A stretch of 64,000 bases of DNA from Cristatella mucedo (lineage: Eukaryota; Bryozoa; Phylactolaemata; Cristatellidae). Position numbers and translations under genes: made by a program. Location of the stretch: NCBI GenBank assembly GCA_009760855.2, contig WPIO01000007.1, positions 3,117,501-3,181,500 on the forward strand, read 5' to 3'. Positions within the stretch are counted from its first letter, which is position 1, and each line of letters opens with the position of its first letter. Below the pieces are notes generated by a model. The model worked only from the letters and a program-made list of their open reading frames with translations. It was not told where the DNA came from and did not search any database. This document shows positions 21,949-35,900 of this stretch, piece after piece.

Positions 21949-24900
21949 TTGGTCAATTTGATGCTTGATAGGGAGCTGTTGAAAATCAGACAGCAGTAGT
22001 GTGACGTGACAGCTATACGTTTGGTTTGACACCAGAGAGATAAGCTGTTGAGATGTGTACGAGTTGCAGACGATTAGGGACACAAACAGGGAGCCATGAA
22101 TAAAACGAATTGCAATAATCCAGACACTATGGCACAAACTCGTGAACTAGTCTCTGTTGCACTCTTGACTAAGAGCGATTTCTTCAATGTTCCGTAAGTA
22201 CATGGACTTGACAGTAGAGGAAATTCACTCACCCAATGATAAGTCGTTTGGAATAGCGGGCCGCCGCCACCCAGATAACGGGCACAACATCAAAGGAGCT
22301 ACGCTAGACGAATCGACCTTGAGGGGTGAGGTCTCGAAACAAGGGCAACATTTGGCTAGCCCATAGCTACTAGGTTGGTCTTATAGTCGCTAGGCTTCAG
22401 GAAGCAAGTGCCACCTTCCCGTTGCGAATGTCGTCGAAGCAGACTGCAAAGGCAATTAGGGGAGTCGACAATTGTGCAATCAGCGGTGCGATCGTCCTTC
22501 AGGGTGTGGGAGAGGCCACCTTCTGCACTAGCTGGTGACTGGTCGACGGGCAGATGAGTCGAGGCTTCAAGCAGGACCGAGTCCAACTTCTTCTAGTCGG
22601 CCGACGTGCTGCCCCCTCCCACGATGTACTATCCAAAATCGAGCAAAATCGAGATGGGCAAAGCCGGTCGTACTTGCTTACCCAGTGTGCAGTGACCCCA
22701 CTGGCTACTGCTGGTTCGGCAGCAAGCACTCAGCCCTACGTATAGTCCACAGCTGGCGGACTGCTTCCACGGCCAGCTGGAGCCAGCAGCTGCGCACTGC
22801 AGCCCCCATCTCTGCAGCACCTCAGACTCAAATCGATCAATCGCTGATTGCCCAAGGAGTCTCACTGCTGTCGCTGCTGCTGCCCGCTGCCGCTGGCAGT
22901 TTGCCATCTTTCTACCGGGCCGGCTGCCTTTGCAGGCCCAGCAGCTTATGGGCCGCCAGCCGGCTAGACGATCTCGACACTTGTAAGCAATTCGCTGCGC
23001 GCACAGCAAAGCCCACACGCCCGGCAGCTTCGCTGGCCAGGCCATCGAGAGGCAGCAGCAACCGCATAGCTCCGTGTGGTCGCCAGCTAGCGCCAAGCGG
23101 TCCGAGCAAAGGAGCGGTAGAGCCGTCGCAATTTGGCTTTGGTCGATACGGCGTTCAAGCAAGGCTGGCCGGCGGTGCTCGCGCGGCATCGGCCGCATCG
23201 GGCGTCGTGAGGAGTCAAAAAAAAGGCAGCCAGCCAGCCAGCTCGAATTAGTAGCAGGCAGCTTCAACACGGACGAAGGACGTCCGTGACGAGTTCTATA
23301 CCGAAGCTTGCTTTGTAGGATCCTAATTGCTGCGACAGACGGGAGCCGACAAGTGAGTCGAACTTGCTAAACAATACATAAATGTGAAGACAGCAGTCTT
23401 TGGCCAAAACCCGACTCAACCTGCTTCGGTGGGGGAGGGTGCATCTGGAATTTGTTTAAGGTAGCTTGCAGCCGAGCTGCGCAGCCATCGGAGTGATGAG
23501 CAAAAAAGAAAACCGTGAGCACAGCACGGCTTCAAGCTAGCGACTTCCCGTGCCGCTGGCTTCAGAGGACGGCTCATTGCTGCCCGTGAGACAGAGTGAG
23601 TGGCCTGCTGCAGCTGGTACGGCGAGTGGACATATTGTCAGGAGCTTCCGAGGCGTCCTGGCAACACTGTGGCAATATTGTGGCACCATACAGACACGTG
23701 TCAGAAACTCGAAAAAATTAATTAATTAACGTACAGGCCATTTTACCTCCTCCCTCACTTTTGTGTGCGACAGTAATTTTGCAATGCCAAACCGAAGAGC
23801 CCCAGGCAAGACCTCGGGCAACTGCTCGCCAAGCCGAACAGTCCTTCAAGCAAGTAAATGCTTTCAAAACAAGCAAGCCAACTTACACGATCGCCAGACG
23901 TCGTCGTCTGCCGAAACGGTTCCCGCAGTTATGTAGCGATATAGAGCTGTTGCTGGTGTGCTGTTGAAGTCGCCACACAACATTATTGCGAGTGATGCAT
24001 CCTGTAAACAGTTTTACAATCACATAAGTAAAATCAATAGCAGGGAAAGCGGTGCTCATCACTACAATGGGCCGGTCATTCCTACAGTGAACCAACTGCC
24101 TATTGTTGAAAGTGTTTTTGCAAGCATAACTGCATACCAAAAACAGAGCTGCTTCCTAACTGAAAAGAGTGCTGTACTTGGAGACCGACGGTTTCCTGTC
24201 TTATCCACAGGAATGGAATTTCTAACATAGAAACCATCTGTTGCACCTGATGTAAGAATAGGTGCTACATCAAGGAGAGTCACCCGACGGTAGCTCCCAT
24301 TGTGGCAATGGGAATAAATGCCGGACATAGGACCACAAGATCGGCAGGATGCGTCCTAGCCAGTGAATGACTGGCCATGACTCCATCAATACCTTAACCG
24401 CCTAGTTCTACACAGTAGAACACGCTTTAGCTCCACCAACTCTTTGGTGCTGAGGTCAGCATCTGCTGCGTATGCATCTTCTAAGCACCCCTTTAGCAGC
24501 AACTGTTCACTGATCGATTCCGAACCTCTCGCCTGGTCTAGGTTTTGTATTTTGCTTTCGCCTTCTGCGCACAGTTTCCAGGTCACCTCTGCCACGAAAT
24601 GATGGCAGCCTATTTCTCTGCTGAAGGGTTTAGGAAAACTGAAGCAACCACTGGCTACCCAACTTAAAATCGCCTGCCCACACATGATATGTCAGCCCAG
24701 TACAGGCCGCCCACGCTAGGCCCCGCACACCCATATTGGTCGTGGCAAACAATGAACAGTCTTCTGCCACTGCGTGTCTCTTCTCTGCACGCCCCCGGCC
24801 AGATTGCTTATTCTTTCCTTTACGATGGCGAATAAATGGTCAAGTACATGACCATGCTTCCTACTTAACGATGAGCCCACACTTGAAAAAAACTTCCGGA

Positions 24901-26753
24901 TAGCGCAGTTGGACATGAAGCTCCAGAACACGTCTCCACGGGAGGCCATCAGGCTTGGGGAAGCTAAGAAAGCCCATTTTAGGCAGCACTACTCGCAAAG
25001 CATAGCTATGTCAGCCCAGAATAGCTGCAAAGTGGGCTGGAGCGGATGGACATCCCACACGCACTCGCACTCACACACACCCATACCAGAGCACACTTGT
25101 GCATTTGCACACACACAAACACAAGACACAGCCAGAAGCAGGTAAACAGCGACCCGAGGCAAAACATAAACGTTAGAAAGTAAGAAACACTTTTTTTAAA
25201 GCACCGTGGGGCTAAAATGGCTGCAGGGCATGACCGACAAGCTGAACAGAAGGATTATGATGATGCGGATTGACAAGAAGCCAGTGTTTGCTTCTGCTTA
25301 CAAGCAGTTTTATTTGTATATTTATGTATACAATACCAGTTTTTAGGCATTGATTACATAATTTCAAATATTTTTTTCTATTTTAGTGATGTTGGTCTTG
25401 TGTGATCCTATAGTGGCCATTGGTTGCTCAACAGACACCTAAAGTTGTGTACAACTGAAGTGCCCATCGGCCCTTACAACTTCTCACCTTGCAGCAGTAT
25501 GCATTGGATCGTCAATCAGCAAGCGGGCTAGCAAACGATAGCACGCGACTTTCATCTGCAGCTCTGTCACTCCTAGCTCCAATTTCCGTGGAAGAGTCAC
25601 CGACAATCGGTCCTCTTGAGTCCAATCACTCCTCACTTGCTGTTCGAACAGGACAAAGCAGGGTCTGCTTCCATCTCTCACCTTCCGTCTCTTTCTCTAC
25701 TCTTCCTATTTTCTCTTACCCCTAGTTCTTCAACCTATTACCTTTGACCTGTGCAATCAAGCGCTTACAGTGTGTGTAAAACTCGGCAGCTAGGCTTGTC
25801 TGTCATGAACGTCTGCAGCTGTCACATTGCACTATTCCTCAACGACCTGTGCTGGCTCCCAATCAAGCAGCACATCGACCTCAAGGTCCTGTCACTCACT
25901 TTTAGGCCCCTTCATTCCCTTGCTCGGGCCTACCTACCAGGAATGCTTTTCAATTAGTTTATGCATCGTATCACCTTCTCTTCTGGCTCGTTTTTTAAGC
26001 AGTGCCTCTAAGCAACGTCAAACCCTTTGAGAGCAGTGCCTTTAGACTAAATGCACCCCATGCCGGGAATCCACTCCCGGCTGACGTCACAACATCCCCT
26101 GAATTGACAACATTTAATGAAATGCTAAAAGAACACTTGTTCCTAAGAGCATTTGCTGGATATCCATGCCAATAGTGTGCACATTGTCCTGTGTGCGCTT
26201 ATGCATGTTGATACTTTGCATGTTATCACTAGCAAACTTACATGCAACCTTTGCAACATATATAAAGTGCCTTGAAAGAGATGTGGCTCTCTTAGGATGC
26301 TATGCAAACGTCTTAATTATTATAATTATTAGTAGTAATACCATAAATTGATGAATGTCACGAGAACAGCTGTATACACACGCTTATCAACAATCCCTCT
26401 TTCGAACCCACACTCATGATCATACGGCTAAAGTTCAGGCCAGGCCCACAGCTCCTGGGCTTCCCCTATGGCTTCGAGCAAGTCTTGAAGGCAAGCGATA
26501 AGTTTGTTCATCGAATGCATCCTGGTTAGGAATTTCAGAAGCAAGAAAGCAGGCAGACAAGCGAAAGTTGTGCCTCCCATCGGCTGGCGAGTTTCACAGC
26601 AAATGATATCCTGCTGATAAAAAATAGTGACAGCGTCCGACCCAATCAAATCCCAGACTTCCAGCATAAGGCGGCTCGAGCAGCCTGCACACAGCCTAGT
26701 GGCGGTGGCAGATGTGCACGGGCCACTCCAAGCCCAAGCTCGCACCGCCATGC

Positions 26754-26809
<56 letters not shown>

Positions 26810-26817
26810 CCTCCCTC

Positions 26818-26905
<88 letters not shown>

Positions 26906-26908
26906 CCT

Positions 26909-26981
<73 letters not shown>

Positions 26982-29900
26982 CCTCCCTCTCTCTCTCTCC
27001 CTCTCTCTCTCTCTCTCTTTGCTCAGGCTCGCAGCCTGCTGTCTCGAATCCAGCTGGCCTAGCAGCAGCAAGCACGTGACCGGTGCCTTTTTTCGGCAGA
27101 TACTAGCGCGATGCTTTCGTCAGCAAGTTGGGCCTCATCATGAGATCAAAAGGGTCTACCTTCGCTTCTAAGACTGCTTGGGTAACCATTCGAAGCACAA
27201 ACTACGGGTCGGTTATTTAACTTCAAAGTAATTATTGCATGAATCAACAGCTCCGTTATAATGCACCTGTAACGGTGAACCAATACAGAGCGACGAGAAG
27301 TGGCGCAAAGTGGTAGCTGTGCCGTTCACGGCAGCCGAGCCTACTAGCCAAGACTGTTGGGTCATCTGTTAGCGGTTCATTGCATAGACAGAAAGACCTG
27401 CATGGAGAGATTTGCTAAAGTCTTGAGGGATGTCACTAAATTACTCACTCACTTGGCTCGTGTATATTTGTCTCTTTCTTGCACCTTTACCTTTACATTT
27501 CAAGATAAGGAGCGACACGAGGCCATCTGGCTCGGGATTGAGGGCCGAAAAGAATTTCCCTCGAGCTGCGAACGATCATGCGACCTCAGGGTTACCGGTT
27601 TAGCGGTCTAACCGGTTGATCCATCAGGTTTGCATGATAGTGAGGGCGACAATATTATGGAGCTTGTGGACGATGAAGTAGGTGCCAATAAATCATCTGA
27701 GACTTAGCTGGGAGTAAACCAATCAGACCTATGGTCCTGGGCCAATCCTAAAGGTGCAACATGGAATCACGTATGCACACTTGGAAGTCGTGGACCTTGG
27801 AAGCCAGTTGAAGCTTGACTACCAGCATATTAATAATAGGGATGATAATAATAAGACATTTGCAATTGTCATTGCCATTGTCAATTGTCAATTGTCACCT
27901 TAAGAGTATCAAACGAGCTCTGCTTGTTTGTCGTGATTTCTTTTAAAAGCACCGTGAGCTTTAATGGCCACCACTACATGAACTATTACAATGAAATAAT
28001 TAACTGAAGTAACAACTGATACACGTCTCAGATACAAATCCTTTGGACCGCAGGATGGCCCTTTTTGCCACACTACAGGCAGTGCTACCGTAACCGGTGA
28101 AGCAACGAAAAGCACAAACGCAAAGCAGAAGAAGTTTGGCTCGGCTGCTTAGTATAAACCCAAGCAGGAAAGACAAGGCACGTTTTTAAAGCGTGACTGG
28201 TTCGCAATACTTTGCCGTTCTAGGGCATCTTACGTTCTTGCAACAAGCCATGAAACCAAGAGCTTTCGAAGCAGGATGCCCCCACTGCCCACAGAAATGT
28301 GCTGAGTTGGTATGACTCTCGTATTTTGCCTCGGAAGGTTCGCCTCCTGAGGAAAGCAGGGTGATGCATTCATTTGCTCTATCTACGATATCCTATTGGG
28401 AGCGGTTCACGTAGCTACATAATAAATCTGGCTACAGTTCTGCCCATGCTTTTTCTTTCGGCAGCAGGCATCTTAAAGGGTGCCAAGCTGACAAGCCTTG
28501 TCCCCGATAAAATGTCAAGAAAATGCTTATAAAATTAGTCCAGCGATTGAATATTTGTCTAGGGTGCCTTTCACAAGAAAAACATGTTGGAAATGGATAA
28601 GAAGTTCCGACGACTTCTATATAAAACCCAACAATGACTATACACACCAACTGTAACCCGGATGTAGACAGGAAGCAACATATCTACAAATAACAAATAT
28701 ACACCCGATCTCTGCATCATATGCGACTTCTGTCCCAGCTTGTTAAACCTTGATAGATCGGGTACATGTGTGAAGCTTGTTGAGGTGCATGCATGTGACT
28801 TTTATAAAGCTTCATTTACAGAGTAGCCTTGAGCCTTGTTAATTCCATAACTCGGCCAATACTCCAGGGATCAGAGTGAAATTAGAAATGCGAGTTCATC
28901 TCTCTTTGGATAAATGCGTGAGCTTGCTCTTGTCAGTCCATAACATATTACTCGACTGTTCCACGTCTAGTGAATGCCACCAGAAGCCCATGGTTAACTG
29001 TCCACTTTATGCCGGCTGGTTGGCAGACGCTTGCGGTTTTGCTACACGTAAGAGGATGCCACTACTAGCTAGCCTTCTACTTACCGTTTTACTGCTAATG
29101 TCTGTTTCCGTGGCTTCTTGAAATGATCGTTCAAGGTTTCGAAGAGCGACAGTATTCTTCCGGAGCACTACCGCCATGATCAGTCGATTACCCCTTCCAC
29201 CAGTCTTGTTAGGCCTAGCAGATCGCCACCCAAACTACCGAACGTGTCTCAAAGCATTTCTACAGACTTCAGCACACGGTAAAGCCGCTAATACGAAGGT
29301 TTCGTCCAATCTACTTGTAAGCTGCTGATAGCCTTGCATGAGCAAGCCATCAGCAGCCCCTTAACGACGCTGGCATAGTGTTTATAGCATGGCATTCCAC
29401 AATTGCACGTGGGTGGGACATACGGAAGTGGTAGCACTGGACGGTCGTAAGTGTTACCTGCACCTCACATACAATCACGAAGAAATATGATGCAAAGCAA
29501 GCGCATAGTCGCTGAACAAGCTTGCAATAAACTAAGATATTTTAGAAACGACAAATCTGCCGGCTAAACAGCTTGGTTTTTGGTGACACTTGTAAAGACA
29601 AGCTATTAGCACTACTGCAGCTGCTCACTGCAAAGCACCTAGGCAACAGGTGGCATTCCACACTTCCCAGCAGTACGGCGGCCATGATTCGTGCAATGGC
29701 AAGCACAGACACATTCACAGGCTCCGAGGATTTCTTTATGGGAACACTCACAGGTGTGTCGTACATGCGTCGAAGCTGCTCCAGATGCCGCAAGCAGACG
29801 GCTCCCTGCAGAAGCCGCACGGCGCCGGCATCCGGGTGGAAGTAGAGGTGCACGTTCGCCACGCACACACGCTGCCGTCGGCGCACGGACAGCGGACGAG

Positions 29901-32900
29901 TGGCCGCAGCAGGGCCGTGCTGCGGCTCCTCCTCTTCCTCGCGTCGCTCCGCGCCGTCATTATCGTCGGCGGCGGGCACTCGCTCAAGCACGCACGCCTG
30001 AAAAAGCATGGCCGTGTGCAGCGCTCAGCCAGTCAGGTCGAGTGGATGGGGGGGCCTCCGAGAGGCAAGAAGCGAGCGAGGCTACAGCGGCGGCGGCGCC
30101 GAAAAGGAGAGCTCGATTCGCAGCCACGCACTCAGCGAGCGCGCTTTCCGGGGGAGGGGCCTGGCTTGGGGCCTAACGCGCGCCGGCCTCCTCCCTCCCC
30201 AGAGAGTTCGCCCGCACTGACAGCAACTCTTGACGGACTCGTAAGCGCCGAGTCAGATCCGGCGGAGAGCGAGAGCTCGCAGCGAGCGGCCGTCTCTACT
30301 CACTTGAACGCAGGCGCCCGAGCGGTGCAGAAGGCTCTCGTGAACCTTGGCTGACTGCCTAGCGAGGTCGAGCAGGTCGCGGTGCAGCGGGTTGCTCTCC
30401 AGGGTCTCGGCAATCTGGATGTCGTGCTTGCCTATAAGACTGTGCCGACGATGCTGCTGCTGACTAGCGCTGCGAGGTCGGCGAGCGAGCGAGCCGCTGC
30501 CGCCGCAACAACCGGCTGCTCAGGTGCCACAACGGCACGACAGGCCCTGCAGCTCAGTGGCTCAGCTCGGGCTCGAGCGAGGAATGCAGCTGCTGCCTTG
30601 CCTAACGGCAGCCACACCCTGCCCCGCCCCTGTCTGCCAGTGCCTCCTCCACCACCTGCTCCCAATCACCCAATCACCTAGCCAGAGGACAGAAAAGTAA
30701 GCAAACGGCAGCCACCATTCAGCTTCGGCGTTCTAGTTGTGTTCCTTACCGGAAACGACTGGCCTTATATAGTATTGCCGAGCCTTCGCTGAGGCCCACG
30801 CCGCTGCCACCGCTGCCGGGCCCGTTGTCTGCAGCTCTCACTCTCGTCTTGCCATCGTCGGTAGTCTTCCTGTGATACTTCTCGCACATGTATGACTGGT
30901 AGCCCATCGAGTTGAATACGCGATTAAAGTACTGCTCGTAAACTTTCTTGTCCACTTCTTGCAAGCAGATGACGTCGGCATTGTAGCCTACAAATGATGC
31001 GATCTGTTTTACATTCTTAGATTAGGGTGCTTGGCAAAGAGGGCTAGTAATGGGATTCCGATTTCGTTCAAGAAAATTTTAGGAGCATCGAACGGCCAAA
31101 GCGGAACAGCTTGCCGCCCGAGGGATGGTGACACGTGACAGCACCGCCGAGATGCACATTGGCAGGTCGTCCCCAAGTCCTTCAAATCGGCAATCGTTAG
31201 ACCTATTCTTAAAAAGCCTGGATTAGACACAGAGGTCCTAGCAAGCTATCGTCCAGTTTCCCTTCTTCCGTTCTTATCAAAGATTCTTGAGAAAATTGTT
31301 GCTAAGCAGCTAGTTGAACATATTGAAAATAATGGAATGTCAGAAACATTTCAATCAGGGTTCAAGAGGCAGCACTCTACTGAAACTGCTCTCCTCCGTG
31401 TTAACAATGACATTCTACGTGGCAACGACGACGGGAGTGTCACTGCCCTAGCTCTGCTAGATCTGTCTGCTGCCTTCGACACCATTGATCACGAAGTTCT
31501 GCTTGAACGACTGAGAACAACGATCGGTCTGGCAGAAGAAGCACTGGTGCGGTTCAAATCGTACTTGTCTGATCGTGTTCAATCCGTGTCGTATGGGGGT
31601 CAGGTCTCAGACATGAGAAGGGTCACCTGTGGAGTCCCTCAAGGGTCCGTACTCGGTCTATTGCTGTTCTCCATTTATACACAACCTCTGGGAAAAGTGA
31701 TTAAGGCCCATGGAATAGGATATCACTTCTATGCTGACGATACTCAGTTGTATTTGTCATTTAAACCGTCGGAATCTGCTGCAGCAACTGAGAAACTGAA
31801 TGCTTGCCTTGCCGATATTCGATCCTGGATGTCGGAAAACTTCCTGAAATTAAATGACGATAAAACCAAACTGCTGCTCATAGGACACCCTGAGCGTGTG
31901 GCTGGATTAAAAGGCTTTGCTGTTCTAATAGGTGATGCTATTGTGCGACCTTCACCACGTGCTCGTAATCTAGGTGTCGTGTTCGACAGCTGCCTCAATT
32001 TCAAAAGCTTCATTCAGAAGACTGCCTCTAAAGCTGCCATCACATCCGATCCCTATCCAAGATTAGAAGCTGTCTCCCACAGTGGCTTGTAAAAAATTTA
32101 ACTAGCTCTTTAGTTCTGTCTCGGCTTGATTATTGTAATTCCCTTTTGGCTGGGCTGCCAAAGAAAGCTATTATGCCACTACAGCGGACTATGAATATGG
32201 CTGCAAGGCTGGTCTTCAAGTCCCAGCGGTTTGAGCACGTGTCACCTCTGCTGAAAGAGCTAGGATGGTTGCCGGTTGAGCAAAGGATACAGAGCAAAGT
32301 TCATACGCTGACCCACAAGGCCCGCCACGGCTATGCTCCTTCGTACCTAGCTGAACTGCTGCATCAGTTTCAGCCTGTTTGTGCCCTCAGGTCCTGTGTG
32401 GACAATAAATTAGCTGTCCCATTCCTCCGCTTAAAGACAGTTGGCGACAGAAGCTTTAGCTCTGCAGGTCCTAGACTGTGGAACTCGCTTCCACAATTCT
32501 TACGCAACGACAACTACTCTCCAACTGCCGACTATGGCTCATCTTTTTCAGCGGTCCTGAACTGCTACTTCTATGCTACTCACTACCTCAACTGCTCTCC
32601 TAACTCTGCTATGCTTCCCACTTTCTCTTTGTTGCGCGAGACGAAGTCTGTTGGCTACCGAATGCGTACCGAAAGCCGCTTAGGCTGTGAGTTCGCTATA
32701 CAAAACTCTCCTGCGTAACGCCCACATGGTCTATATGACTTTGTGGAGTTACTGACGGAGATACATTACATTACATTTCGGCCAGGAACATTTTAGGGCC
32801 GGGCCAAAACTTGACCTAAAGTGGGCATGATGTAAGCCTAAGCAAGAGTGACGGCACAACTGGTGCTCTCCTTTGGATGAACAGCCTGGAGCCGAACTTT

Positions 32901-35900
32901 GAGCTCAGACTGCCAAGGAGGTTTATTTAGATCAATCTACAGAGTGAATGGATTAATACCTAAACAAGTATGATGGCTCTCTCCTATTGAAACTGCCTCA
33001 GCATGTACATCGAATGCGCAGTGTCACAGTGCTTTCAGCCCCGTCTTGAAAAAAAAAAGTGAAAACGGCCTCTGAAGATATGGTATAAAAATGGTCCACG
33101 AAGGTGCATAGCGAGGTGAGAAGCGGCCACTCTATAAGCACGGTAGTCACGGTCCCTGAGAGCTGAGTAGTCACTGCCGAAGAGCTATCAATCTTCGTGG
33201 GGGGAGATAAAGGGTGTAACCACTAAAGAACAGGGTACCCCCAGGGCTCTGTGATCGGTCTGCTTCTTTCACAATTTTTACTCTCTCTCATGCCAGAGTA
33301 ACCGCCAAACACAATCTAGGCCTTCACTCCCATGCCAATGACGCACGGCCGTACCTAAGCTTTGATCCATCACAGCTTTCAAGCATGTCAATCTCTCTTA
33401 ACTCCGTTGATGCATGTATTGCTGATATCTGCACATGAATGGCAGTGAACTTTCTCAAATCGAATGACAATAAAAAGAGAGCTTACTAGTTATGGGCAAA
33501 CCAAGTGTGACTCAGACACCGGAAAGCTTAACGTTTAAAATCGGCTCCGGTACCATATCTCTCTTAGCATCTGCACGAAATCTGTTTTAAAGTGACTTTG
33601 TATCTAATTCAAATTCTTCTAAAAGTAAATTCTTTCAAAAGACGACCACATCAGCTCCAGTCAAGTCTGCCTACTTTCACCTACATGATATTGTTAAAAT
33701 TCGGGCTTGCTTAGACAGTCCATGCATTTGTGACATCCCGTCTGCTCTCAATCAAGCAGCATGTTGACTTCAAGGTTTTATCACTCACTTTTAGGTCCCT
33801 TCATTTTCTAGCTCCACCCTACAAATCAGAACTACTCAACAACCAGCACAGGCATCGTACCACCCATTATTCTGACTGACATCGTCCAGGTATGCCTTGA
33901 ACCAACCTCAAATCCTTTGGAGACCATGCACACGCTCCAAAAGTCCGGAACTCACTCCCGAGTGACATCACGACAGTCCCCAACTTAACGACATTTTAAA
34001 ACACACCTGTTTTTCCACAGCATTTGTTGAGTCCTTGAGATTTGTCATTTGTGTGGTTTGAGAGCTGATACTGCGCATGTTAGCACTAAAAATATTATGC
34101 ATGTTGATATTCTGCATGTTACCACTAACCACAGTATGCATAGTGACACAGCAAACGTTACCATTAACCACATGGTCATCCTTCCTTAACAGCAATGTAA
34201 AGTGCCTAGAAAGAGATTCCATGAGGGTTATATACACATGTATTATTATTACTTTTATTATCGGCAAGCGAACCACTTCTAAATTGTCTTCCAGGAGGGG
34301 ACTAGAGTTGCTTCTGTCTATGGGCCTACAGACTTGCCTACCAAAACTTACCGAGTTGACGACAAACCTAGTGTTACCAGTGCGCATAATATGTGGGTGG
34401 GTCATATATTCAATCAGCTATGAGGATATGAAGATATCACTGGGAACATTCAAAAGTGGGCACCGAACAGGATGAGGAGCTCAAGATATACTGTAAGTGT
34501 GCGAATCGAGCAAAACACAAAAATTTAGTCCAAGGAAGTGACCAACGTTAAGAATGTCTACCAGGCAGGCAGTCTGAAGGTCGGTAACTTCCAGTTCATT
34601 TCTGATTTAGGTTGAATAAGTATTGCTACACATGTCATCACAAGTCGTGAAGCTATAGTGTCTGTAGTCATGGACATGTTCAGCAATACTTGAAAAAAAT
34701 TAGGAATAAAACACTGCAGTGCCATGCAAGTAGACGTCAAACTCAAATTTCATGTTAATCTGTGAAGTATTAGAGAAGTTTTGGATTTTACAAAGTGCAA
34801 AGCTACACTGCTAACAAAGCTGTTTACAAATCGCAAGCATGTACCTCAATAATTTGCAAGCATGTACCTCGATGTATCAAGGTTCAACAAGTTGGGATAC
34901 AAGTCACAAATACTAACACGAGATCAGTAATTTGTTTATCTGTATGCATGCTGCTTCAGGTTTGGTTTTGGATTAGACATGGTTTGCATAATCGTCTTTT
35001 CCTTTTATTTGGAAATCGCCAAAACTTCTGATCACACCCTAACGTGTTTTTCAGCTGAAAGGTACCCTAAACAGATATTCGATTGCTAGACACATTTTTC
35101 CGTATAGTCTTGACATGTACCCTTAACAGATAGCCTTTCTCGTTTCTGAGTAGCACTAGGTTTGCCCAAGACTAGTTTCAGCAAGTTATAAAGCTACGGA
35201 TAGTGATTTTGTATCTTATTTCTAGGCACTTTACATATGCTGCAGAGGAAGCTGGTTAGTGGTAGCATCCTCAATTTCAGCACACATAACATGGTTAAGG
35301 GTACATGCACAGGGTCAGCATTCAAGCATGGTTAGTGGCAGCATGCACAGTGTCAGCACGCATAAGCACATAAAGGTCAAATTTACGGTGACCCACTAAA
35401 TGCTGTGATAAATAGGAGCGCTTTTAGTTTTTTTTAATGTGGTCAAGTCAGGGGATGTCAGGATACAAGTCGGGGTGAGTTGCAGGCATTGGGAGCATAC
35501 GAACTAAAGGCACGGTCTCCCAAGGGTTTGAGGTTTGTACTAAGTATAGGTAAACAGTTAGATTCCGAAAAGCGAGTGGTACGATGCTTAGCCTGGTAGG
35601 GGAGTAGACCTGATGGGTAGGCTGGAGCCAAAGAATGAAGGGGCCAGTGTTGCTTTCTTAATTAGTGGCATAACTACAACCTTTTTGAAAGGTGAAGGTA
35701 CTTATTTACGATGTTAGTTATGCATGGCAGTAGCAGATCTACGCATCGTGGATGCAGGACACTGTGAATAGGGTCTATGGGATTAGTTATCTTCTTTGAT
35801 GGGGATATGAACTTCACGATGAGGTCATTCATGGACTTGAATGTAGACACCGAGATGCTGCATGGAATTGCGGGACAGGATTTCAGGGGGATGCTGCCAT

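Noticed and set aside
22530-23290. Open frames of 238 (plus) and 213 (minus) codons
   Set aside because: Overlapping GC-rich frames on both strands, Ala/Arg/Ser/Cys-rich, no motif; located inside a PDE12-like intron.
24060-24950. Chain of minus-strand open frames between PDE12-like exons 5 and 6
   Set aside because: They look somewhat protein-like but frames break repeatedly and no motif is recognisable; PDE12-like exons join in frame without them.
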